Source of the DNA: Acidimicrobiales bacterium
GTDB lineage: Bacteria; Actinomycetota; Acidimicrobiia; Acidimicrobiales; Acidimicrobilacustridaceae
Assembly (NCBI GenBank): GCA_023261915.1
Contig: JALRFT010000247.1
Span: 1-8,225 of the forward strand
Reading direction: 5' to 3'
DNA length: 8,225 nt
Part shown: positions 1 through 6,636 of the stretch, one piece after another
How the letters are laid out: the number at the start of each line of letters is the position of its first letter
Numbering within the stretch: position 1 is the stretch's first letter
Made by a program: the position numbers and the translations under genes
Notes under the pieces: model-generated
What the model was told of the DNA's origin: nothing
What the model saw: only the letters and a program-made list of their open reading frames with translations
Database searches by the model: none

Positions 1-23
1 GTAACGCTGCCCCGGGGGAAGTC

Positions 24-2381
24 GTGGACGCCGAAGAACTGAACGCCCAGTACGAGGTGCACAACGTTGTTCCCGCCGGGGTCACGGTTGGTCGTCGACG
101 ATTCATCGAACTGCTCGCCGGGGCCGGAGCGTCTGCCGCCCTGCTCACCGCCCTCGACACCCCCGTGCTGGCCCTCGCCGGCCAGTCAGTGGCGCCCGCG
201 GCCTGGGCCCCCACGTTCCCCGACGGAGTGATGTGCGGCGATCCATCCCCTGACGGGACGGTGCTGTGGACCCGTGTCGGTCCACCCCCAGTCCCCCAAG
301 CGGTCGAAGTCGCCTGGGAAGTTGCCGCCGATGCCGGGTTCACGGAGATCGTGGCCGGCGGCTCTGCCACGGCAACGGCCGACCACGGCTACACGGTGAA
401 AGTGGCCGTGACCGGTCTCGATGCCGACCAGTGGTACCTCTACCGGTTCACCTGCGACGGAGTCACGACCGTGACCGGACGACTCCGCACATGTCCGGCG
501 CCCGGGTCATCCCCCGAGAGCCTGCGGTTCGCATGGTCATCGTGCCAGCAACGCAGTTCGAGGCGAAACGGAGACCGGAGCCGCTACCACGCCCACCGCG
601 CCATCGCCGCCGAAGAGGGACTCGACTTCTGGATGCATCTCGGGGACTACGTCTATGTGAGTGACGGTGGCACTCTGACCGTGGACAACTACCGGGGGGT
701 GTACGAGCAGTTCAAGTCCGACCCCGACCTGCAGGCACTGCAGGCGACGGTCCCGACGGTCGCCATGTTCGACGACGGGGAATTCGTCAACGGCGTCCAC
801 CGAGGCATTCCAGCCGAGCGACTTGCCAACGCCTTGCAGGTGTGGTTCGAGCAGTTCCCCGTCATCCCCCCCGACGGCACACCAACGAAGGCCCATCGAC
901 GCTTCCCCTGGGGTGACCTCCTCGACGTGTTCATGCTCGACGTCCGCCAGTACCGCGACGCCGAAGTCCCTGAAGGAGCGGCGCCGAACTCCACTCAGGA
1001 CCGAGCCCGTTTTGACCCCGACCGCACCACCCTCGGCGCGGCGCAACGCAACTGGCTCAAGACGGGTCTGGCAGAAACGACGGCCATCTGGAAGGTCCTC
1101 GGGAACCCGTACAACATGGCCATGTGGCGTCTCGGCAAGGCCAATCAGCCCGCTGCTGGCCAGACCTTCACCACGAACTTCCGTGACCTCAACAACGTCC
1201 ACGTCAATCAGGGCACCTACGCCCCCAATGAGGCTTGGGACGACTTCTGGTGGGAACGCAAGAACGTGCTCGAATCCTTGGTCACCAACGGTGTCGACAA
1301 CGTGGTGTCGGTCAGTGGGCACACCCACATCTGGCTGGCCGACGTCCTCATCCCCAACCCTGATGACCCGGCATCCCCGGTGGTGGCATTCGACTTCACC
1401 TGCGGTTCCCTCACCGCCGACCCTGATTTCCCCGAGTTGAACTACGGCGGGATCGACTTCAATGGCAACGCTTCGGCTGCCTACTCCACCCTGCAGACCA
1501 TTGCGGCCGGGATCGAAGACCTGAACCCGTGGAAGGCCTACTGCAACTTCATCAACCAGGGATATGGCCTAGCCACGTTCACACGGGACAAGGCCGTCAT
1601 CGAGTTCAAGTCGGTCGACACCTTCGCCGCCGAGCCCGAAGCCGACCTGCTGGCCCGCTTCACCATCAAGGCCGGAGAACGGCGGATGCGTGTCGAGCTG
1701 TGGCCCGCTCCGTGTTACCCGAGTCCAACCACTCCGCTCAGTCCCGTCATGCCGGCGCGGATGTTCCCGCCGGCGGTGCCATGGTCAAAGTTCGCCGACG
1801 TCCCCCCGTCGGCTTCACATGCCACAGCCGTGAACTGGATGGCGGCGGCCGGGATCACGAGTGGGGTGGCGCCGGGTCGCTTTGGTCCCGATCAGCCGGT
1901 AACCCGCGGACAGGTGGCGTTGTTCCTCTGGCGGTTCATGGGCAAGCCCCGAGCCACTCGTCGGGCCAACTACGCCGACATCACCACCCCCGGTGATCTC
2001 CGCGATGCAGTCGACTGGATGGACGAGGCCGGTGTCACCATCCGCACCACCCCACCCGGAGGTCAGGCCCGATTCGATCCGACCGGTCGATCGACCCGGG
2101 CACAGATGGCCGCGTTCCTGTTCCGTCTGGCGGGTCAACCCGCCGGGTCACCGCCCGCCGCCTTCACCGATATCAAGCGAACGAGTTGGCAGGCACCACC
2201 AGTTGATTGGGCCGCCTTCCACCGCATCAGCGTCGGCCTCGGTGGCACGGCAAAATTCGGCCCCGACGGCACGGTCACCCGAGCCCAGGTCGCCAGTTTT
2301 CTCTACCGATTGGCCGCAACACCATCGGCGTGGTCACCCCAGATTGAACTCCCCGTCAATGCCCGGGAGTTCCCGACCTAG
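24..2381 (+). CDS. phoD: PhoD-like phosphodiesterase/alkaline phosphatase, Tat-exported, with C-terminal SLH-like repeats
   Basis: This 785-residue protein is predicted to release phosphate from phosphate mono- or diesters outside the membrane. A Tat signal is visible: RRRFI at residues 24-28, a hydrophobic run at 30-44 and a possible cleavage site after ALA (52). The PhoD N-domain start FPDGVMCGDPSPDGTVLWTR spans 65-84. The catalytic domain follows with SSCQQ (172-176), GDYVY (207-211), DDGE (250-253) with N256, LDVRQYR (305-311), WKVLGNPYNM (356-365) and SGHTH (431-435). From memory the family usually reads DDHE and GDxH at the last metal motifs, so this active site is atypical. A proline-rich linker (about 555-588) leads to three SLH-like repeats (590-764). 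The GTG start has GGGGGAA just upstream (14-20). No in-frame stop precedes it within the window, so an earlier start outside is possible. Family membership is firm, but catalytic activity is less certain because of the motif changes. Confidence 0.88.
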   Translation: MDAEELNAQYEVHNVVPAGVTVGRRRFIELLAGAGASAALLTALDTPVLALAGQSVAPAAWAPTFPDGVMCGDPSPDGTVLWTRVGPPPVPQAVEVAWEVAADAGFTEIVAGGSATATADHGYTVKVAVTGLDADQWYLYRFTCDGVTTVTGRLRTCPAPGSSPESLRFAWSSCQQRSSRRNGDRSRYHAHRAIAAEEGLDFWMHLGDYVYVSDGGTLTVDNYRGVYEQFKSDPDLQALQATVPTVAMFDDGEFVNGVHRGIPAERLANALQVWFEQFPVIPPDGTPTKAHRRFPWGDLLDVFMLDVRQYRDAEVPEGAAPNSTQDRARFDPDRTTLGAAQRNWLKTGLAETTAIWKVLGNPYNMAMWRLGKANQPAAGQTFTTNFRDLNNVHVNQGTYAPNEAWDDFWWERKNVLESLVTNGVDNVVSVSGHTHIWLADVLIPNPDDPASPVVAFDFTCGSLTADPDFPELNYGGIDFNGNASAAYSTLQTIAAGIEDLNPWKAYCNFINQGYGLATFTRDKAVIEFKSVDTFAAEPEADLLARFTIKAGERRMRVELWPAPCYPSPTTPLSPVMPARMFPPAVPWSKFADVPPSASHATAVNWMAAAGITSGVAPGRFGPDQPVTRGQVALFLWRFMGKPRATRRANYADITTPGDLRDAVDWMDEAGVTIRTTPPGGQARFDPTGRSTRAQMAAFLFRLAGQPAGSPPAAFTDIKRTSWQAPPVDWAAFHRISVGLGGTAKFGPDGTVTRAQVASFLYRLAATPSAWSPQIELPVNAREFPT
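1791..2315 (+). repeat. Three SLH-like protein repeats at the C-terminus of the PhoD-like enzyme
   Basis: Three degenerate repeats of about 51-55 residues occupy residues 590-640, 650-704 and 714-764 (nucleotides 1791-1943, 1971-2135 and 2163-2315). Each starts with F/Y-[AT]-D-[VI] and contains a V-[ND]-W helix. Each then has an F-[GD]-P loop and ends with a T-R-[GA]-Q helix followed by F-L-[WFY]-R. This is the SLH (S-layer homology) pattern, with TRGQ/TRAQ in place of the classical TRAE. Three copies match the usual number in a functional SLH cell-wall anchor. The likely role is holding the exported phosphoesterase at the cell envelope. That is inferred from the family, since the ligand cannot be read from sequence. 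Confidence 0.82.
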
Positions 2382-4588
2382 ATCGGTGCAATATTGGCCA
2401 CCGGTGGCGCATGACGGCATACCTGACCCCGCAGTGCGTCACTGGGCGGGAAGTCAGGCAATGGATCGACGCCGTCCCATACGGGTAGAACCAGTACCGA
2501 GGGGTGATCGGGACCAAAACCAACGGTGTGGGCGGCGCCCGGCACCACTGGATTGTCAAAGCACCAGAACGGACTGTCCCGTCCGGGAGTGGACACGGTC
2601 AACCGCAGGCGGGCACCGGGTCGGAAGACGTGGGCCACGGGCATGAACGGCACCCGGAATCGCTCCCACTCTCCCGGAACCAGCGGACGGCGGTGATCCC
2701 GGTGGAAGGTGTAATCGACCCGGGTGTCATCAGAGCGCTCCGGGTCCTCTTGACGATGCACGGGACGGTGCCATCCAGACTGCACCCGCACCTCAGTGCC
2801 ATCGGGGCGGACCTCGGTCATCGTGACCTGCACCGACGTGTCCTCGGTACCGGGGCACAACCACAGGTCGAGATGCCCCTGGCCCATAACCGTGACGGTC
2901 TCGCTCAATGGCGGGGTCTCGAACCGAACGCAATGCTGGGAAGCAAAGGGTGACCAGTCGTAGGGCACGCTCGGGCGGACGAAATCGTTGAACTCCTCGG
3001 TGAGCGCGTAGGAGATGGCTCCGGCCTCGAGGTCATCGACATAGCGGTAGGCACCCGACGTCGCCGCTGGCTCGTCGAACAACACACCGGTATGCCCTTC
3101 ACCCCCGAGGTGCCAGCGACGGGCTGCCGTTCCTGGAGGCGGGAAGGAGCGTGCGGTCACCTCGAACCGGGCGCCCGGAGCACCAGGCACCTCCCCGCCC
3201 GCGCCCGACTCGAACAGGATCCGCACCGGCGGCTCGGCCAGGTAGCGGTCGAGCGCCGCGTCGTAATCCTCGGCGAGATCCCCGAACCGGTCATCTTCAA
3301 TCTCGGCGGTGTACCCGAAGTGTTCGGCGAACAGCGGTGGGGCGAACTGACGCACCAACGGCGGGACCACCGGGACACGCCGGGCCACGTGGAATGACAG
3401 GAATTCGAACCAGCGGGCGATGACCATTGGGCTGTAGCCATCGGGGTGGTGACCGTTGAACAGTGTGAACACCACGTGAGGGGAACGATCGAACTGCTCG
3501 AGCATCAGAGCAAAACGGCTCCCCGTCTGCTCGTCCTGCCACGCACCGGTGAGGTAGACCGGAACATCAATCTGCTCGACCAGATCAGCAGTCCGTCGGG
3601 CCGCCAGCGCCGGGCGGAAATTGCTGACCGCCCGCCCGAACGCCTCGAAGTCAACGTTGAGACTGCGGATGGACTGATTCGCAGCGCACACGGCGTCACC
3701 GGCATCGATCCGTGCCTGGTCCCATGCCTGACCGCCGGCCTGCACGGCGGCGTCCCGCATGGCAAGCCACGCCCGGGTAAACCCCGAGTTGTAGGTCCCA
3801 CCGGGCCACTGCTGGCGCCACAGGTCGTCGATCACCGAAAGTGGCGTGATGGCCGCCAGGCTGGGGGGACGGGTGGCGGCCACGAACAATTGCGAAATGC
3901 CGGGGTAACTGAGACCGACCATCCCGACCTTGTTGTGCAGAACCCACGGCTGACGCGCCACGACCTCGATCACGTCGTAGCCGTCAGCAGCCTGAGCAGG
4001 ACTGAAGATGTCGAACACCCCACCCGAACAGCCCGAGCCGCGCATATTCACACCCACCACGGCGAACCCCAACACGTTGGCGATCATGGTTCCGGGTTGA
4101 GGGTTGTCGGGGTCCGACGGCGTGTAGCCGGAGTACTCAACAACCGTCGGCCATGGACCGTCGCCGTACAGGTTGCGATCGGGGGTGCGGACCATCACGG
4201 AGAGCTGGACGCCGTCGCGAACCGTGAGGTAGCCGTAACCGTCGTTGAGGATCTGGTCGTAGAACTCGGGGGCCGGATGGTCGTGGACCCCCAGCACCCG
4301 GACGCGCTCGGAACGTCCGTCGCCATCGGGCGAGGTGTCACGCACCAAGTACTCACCGGGAGCCAACGTCACGCCGTTAGCCACCGCCTCCACGAGGTCG
4401 TCGACGTCCCGCACGATCTGGTAGCTCTCGGGCACGAACCCGACGTGGGCGTGCCCGGCATGATCGGCCACCACGGTGATCAGGTCGCGACCGGGCTTGT
4501 CATCGGGTCCCAGTTCGGTGACGGTGAGCAGCGCTCCCGGGTGGGCACCAACGACGGTCAGGGTCTCAACACCGGGCGTTACGAGCAT
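2378..4588 (-). CDS. CocE/NonD family alpha/beta-hydrolase (X-Pro dipeptidyl-peptidase S15-like)
   Basis: This 736-residue serine hydrolase belongs to the family of cocaine esterase, acyl-ester hydrolases and X-prolyl peptidases. Residues 1 to about 110 form an extra, probably beta-rich N-terminal domain. The hydrolase core begins near 118 (YGYLTVRDGVQLSVMVRTP). VGMVGLSYPG (221-230) carries the nucleophile elbow with S227. AWQDEQ holds D352 and FNGHH holds H380. The Asp-to-His spacing of 28 equals that in cocaine esterase (D259, H287, from memory). EYSGY (151-155) sits where the oxyanion tyrosine lies. The C-terminal jelly roll (about 545-705) includes GQGHLDLWL and RPGARLRLTVS. No signal peptide or membrane helix is visible, so it is probably cytoplasmic. 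ATG at 4588 is the first possible start: an in-frame TAG lies at 4619-4621 and no start codon falls between. There is no Shine-Dalgarno. The substrate (ester, amide or proline peptide) cannot be assigned. Confidence 0.88.
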   Translation of the reverse strand: MLVTPGVETLTVVGAHPGALLTVTELGPDDKPGRDLITVVADHAGHAHVGFVPESYQIVRDVDDLVEAVANGVTLAPGEYLVRDTSPDGDGRSERVRVLGVHDHPAPEFYDQILNDGYGYLTVRDGVQLSVMVRTPDRNLYGDGPWPTVVEYSGYTPSDPDNPQPGTMIANVLGFAVVGVNMRGSGCSGGVFDIFSPAQAADGYDVIEVVARQPWVLHNKVGMVGLSYPGISQLFVAATRPPSLAAITPLSVIDDLWRQQWPGGTYNSGFTRAWLAMRDAAVQAGGQAWDQARIDAGDAVCAANQSIRSLNVDFEAFGRAVSNFRPALAARRTADLVEQIDVPVYLTGAWQDEQTGSRFALMLEQFDRSPHVVFTLFNGHHPDGYSPMVIARWFEFLSFHVARRVPVVPPLVRQFAPPLFAEHFGYTAEIEDDRFGDLAEDYDAALDRYLAEPPVRILFESGAGGEVPGAPGARFEVTARSFPPPGTAARRWHLGGEGHTGVLFDEPAATSGAYRYVDDLEAGAISYALTEEFNDFVRPSVPYDWSPFASQHCVRFETPPLSETVTVMGQGHLDLWLCPGTEDTSVQVTMTEVRPDGTEVRVQSGWHRPVHRQEDPERSDDTRVDYTFHRDHRRPLVPGEWERFRVPFMPVAHVFRPGARLRLTVSTPGRDSPFWCFDNPVVPGAAHTVGFGPDHPSVLVLPVWDGVDPLPDFPPSDALRGQVCRHAPPVANIAPI

Positions 4589-4620
4589 GGAGCACCGTAG
4601 CGCGCCCCTAGGATCGGCCT
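4589..4620. promoter_or_regulatory. Minimal 32-bp divergent intergenic region with two opposed -10-like elements
   Basis: Only 32 bp separate the start codons of the CocE-like gene (-) and the alkylsulfatase gene (+). TAGGAT (4609-4614, +) ends 6 nt before the alkylsulfatase ATG. TACGGT (ACCGTA on +, 4594-4599) ends 5 nt before the CocE-like ATG. Both fit the TANNNT -10 pattern at the distance expected for leaderless transcripts starting at the ATG, a common arrangement in actinobacteria. Neither gene has a Shine-Dalgarno, and there is no room for a normal leader. No clear -35 box is visible. Any -35 contact would fall in or beyond the opposite gene's start, so the two polymerase sites should overlap. 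The hexamer positions are read directly; their promoter function is inferred. Confidence 0.6.
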
Positions 4621-6612
4621 ATGCCCGCCGAACCTGCTGGTCCTGACGAACCCCGACCCGCTGACCCCGTCACCCGTGCACTCCTCGCTGCTGCCGCCGA
4701 GACGATGCCGCTGACGGATCCACTGGATCTCACGCTTGCCCAGCGGGGCCGCATTGCCCCCCTACCCGACGCCCCGGTACTGACCCCCACGGGCTGGCCT
4801 ACGTGGGATCGACGGTCGTTCGTTCGCGAGGACCCGACGGTGTCAGGGATGGCCGCCGATGCCGGCTGCCCTGACACCGTCCATCCCTCTCTGTGGCGCC
4901 AGGCCGGACTGAACGCTGTCGACGGGCTTTTCGAAGTGACCCCAGGCATCTGGCAGGTCCGCGGAATCGACCTTTCGAACATCACCTTCGTCGCCGGCGA
5001 TCACGGATGGATCGTGGTTGACACCGGAAGCTGCGCCGAGACGGCCGCAGCAGCTCTGGCCTTGACGAACGCCGAGCTCGGTGAACGACCCGTGACGGCC
5101 GTCATCATCACCCACAGCCACATCGATCACTTCGGCGGCATCCGGGGCGTGGTGAGCCCCGACGACGTCCTCAGTGGCCGGGTCCCGGTGCTGGCGCCCG
5201 CGGGATTTCTCGAGGCCGCCGCCAGCGAGAACGTGATAGCGGGCAACGCCATGAGTCGGCGGGCCATGTACATGTACGGCTTCCTGCTCCCCCGGACGGC
5301 CCAAGGCCACATCGACTGCGGTCTCGGTCGCAGCGTGCCGATCCTCGGTAGCCAAGGTCTGGTGGCACCCACGCTGGAAGTCCGCACCACAGGCGAGGAA
5401 CACGTACTCGACGGCGTTCGGCTCGAGTTCCAGCTGACTCCGGGCGCTGAAGCTCCCGCCGAGATGAATTTTCTGTTCCCTGACCTCGGGGCGTTGTGCA
5501 TGGCGGAGAACTGCACCGGCACACTGCACAACGTCTACACCCCACGTGGTGCGGTGGTGCGGGACGCTCTGGCATGGAGTCTCTACATCGACGAGGCGAT
5601 TGAGCGATTCACTGGTCGGGCCAACGTGGCGTTCGCCACCCACCACTGGCCGCATTGGAACGACCTCGCCGACGGCTGGGAAGGGTGGTTGCGAGTCCAG
5701 CGGGATGCCTATCGCTTCATTCACGATCAGACCATGCGACTGGCCAATGCCGGGCGGTCCCCCGACGAGATTGCTGAGGAACTCACGCTTCCCGAGTCGC
5801 TGGCCCGACACTTCCACGTCCACGACTACTACGGCACCGTCCGCCACAACGCCAAGGCCGTCTACCAGCGCTACCTCGGCCACTTCGACGGCAACCCCGC
5901 CACCCTCGATCCTCACCCCCGCACCGAGCGCGCCCGGCGCTACGTGGAGTGGATGGGCGGTGCCCAGAGCATCCTTGAGCGGAGTCGCCAGGCCCTCGCC
6001 GATGGAGACGCCCGATGGGTCGCAGAGGTGGTGAACCACGTGGTGTTCGCCGACCCCTCCAATCGTGATGCCCGGGCCCTGCAGGCCGCCGCCCTCGAGC
6101 AGCTCGGCTATCGCTCCGAGTCGGCAGTGTGGCGATCGTTCTACCTCACGGGCGCCCAGGAACTTCGTAACGGCACCCCCACCGGCCTCGGGCGAGGGAT
6201 CGTGAATCCCGACATGGTGGCGGCCATGACCCCCTCCATGCTCTTCACGTGGCTCGGTGTGCATGTGGTGGGGTCGGCAGCGATTGACTGTGGCGACCTG
6301 TCATTGACCGTTGCGTTCAGTGGTGACAGCGGCGGAGAGGCAACGGAATGGGACGTCGGTCTGTCCAATGGCGCTCTCTATGCCACGCCCGGACGACCCG
6401 CCGCTCCCCCCGCCACCGTCGTACAGTGCTCCCGGCAGGGTCTGGCATCGCTGATTCTCGCTGACGGTCCCGATGCGCTCGAGGGACTCATGGCCGACGG
6501 GAGCATCCACGTCGTGGGTGACCCCGAGCCACTGCGACTACTGAAGGCAACCTGCGCGCCGTTCAACCTGTGGTTCCCGATCATCGAGCCCGCTGCCACC
6601 ACGGCGGACTGA
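4621..6612 (+). CDS. Linear primary-alkylsulfatase (SdsA/BDS1-type metallo-beta-lactamase fold)
   Basis: This 663-residue enzyme is predicted to hydrolyse primary alkyl sulfates, such as dodecyl sulfate, to alcohol plus sulfate using a binuclear zinc site. The N-terminal family block SLWRQAGLNAVDGLFEVTPG occupies 90-109. The zinc motif THSHIDH is at 164-170. PAEMNFLFPD (279-288, E281) and MAENCTGTLHN (294-304, E296) are the conserved glutamate motifs, and HHWPHW (341-346) supplies a late histidine. SRRAMYMYG (212-220) is also typical. An alkylsulfatase dimerisation region follows (about 375-510), then an SCP2-like C-terminal domain (about 530-657), so the three-domain family plan and usual length are intact. 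No signal peptide is seen, unlike the secreted Pseudomonas SdsA1, so a cytoplasmic location is likely. The start at 4621 is fixed upstream by an in-frame TAG at 4609-4611. Homology beginning near residue 17 argues against the next ATG (M29). Confidence 0.93.
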   Translation: MPAEPAGPDEPRPADPVTRALLAAAAETMPLTDPLDLTLAQRGRIAPLPDAPVLTPTGWPTWDRRSFVREDPTVSGMAADAGCPDTVHPSLWRQAGLNAVDGLFEVTPGIWQVRGIDLSNITFVAGDHGWIVVDTGSCAETAAAALALTNAELGERPVTAVIITHSHIDHFGGIRGVVSPDDVLSGRVPVLAPAGFLEAAASENVIAGNAMSRRAMYMYGFLLPRTAQGHIDCGLGRSVPILGSQGLVAPTLEVRTTGEEHVLDGVRLEFQLTPGAEAPAEMNFLFPDLGALCMAENCTGTLHNVYTPRGAVVRDALAWSLYIDEAIERFTGRANVAFATHHWPHWNDLADGWEGWLRVQRDAYRFIHDQTMRLANAGRSPDEIAEELTLPESLARHFHVHDYYGTVRHNAKAVYQRYLGHFDGNPATLDPHPRTERARRYVEWMGGAQSILERSRQALADGDARWVAEVVNHVVFADPSNRDARALQAAALEQLGYRSESAVWRSFYLTGAQELRNGTPTGLGRGIVNPDMVAAMTPSMLFTWLGVHVVGSAAIDCGDLSLTVAFSGDSGGEATEWDVGLSNGALYATPGRPAAPPATVVQCSRQGLASLILADGPDALEGLMADGSIHVVGDPEPLRLLKATCAPFNLWFPIIEPAATTAD

Positions 6613-6636
6613 GAACCCCACCGTGGCCGGTTGCAC
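6613..6636. other. 24-bp convergent intergenic gap without a recognisable terminator
   Basis: This short gap lies between the alkylsulfatase stop (TGA) and the acyl-CoA dehydrogenase stop on the other strand. The only fold I can make is a 4-bp stem, ACCG/CGGT (6620-6623 with 6628-6631), with no T-tract on either strand. I do not call a terminator here. Confidence 0.6.

Noticed and set aside
537..1328. Open frame (263 codons) on the - strand inside the phoD-like gene
   Set aside because: There is no recognisable motif, and it lies opposite the conserved catalytic motifs of the phosphoesterase.
2397..2408. GCCACCGGTGGC considered as a terminator hairpin
   Set aside because: It has no loop unless the centre opens to leave a 4-bp stem, no T-tract follows, and it lies within coding sequence. 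I kept it only as a low-interest palindrome observation.
3446..4600. Long open frame (384 codons) on the + strand antisense to the CocE-like gene
   Set aside because: The translation is rich in His, Val, Arg and Gly with no recognisable domain. It lies exactly opposite a protein with a full catalytic triad, which is typical of shadow frames in high-GC DNA.
4843..6264. Long open frame (473 codons) on the - strand antisense to the alkylsulfatase gene
   Set aside because: It has low-complexity, His/Gly/Val-rich composition with no motif, and the opposite strand encodes a complete three-domain alkylsulfatase. I treat it as a codon-bias shadow.
6620..6631. Small inverted repeat ACCG/CGGT in the gap between convergent genes, considered as a terminator
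   Set aside because: It has only four base pairs and no T-tract on either strand, too weak to call an intrinsic terminator.
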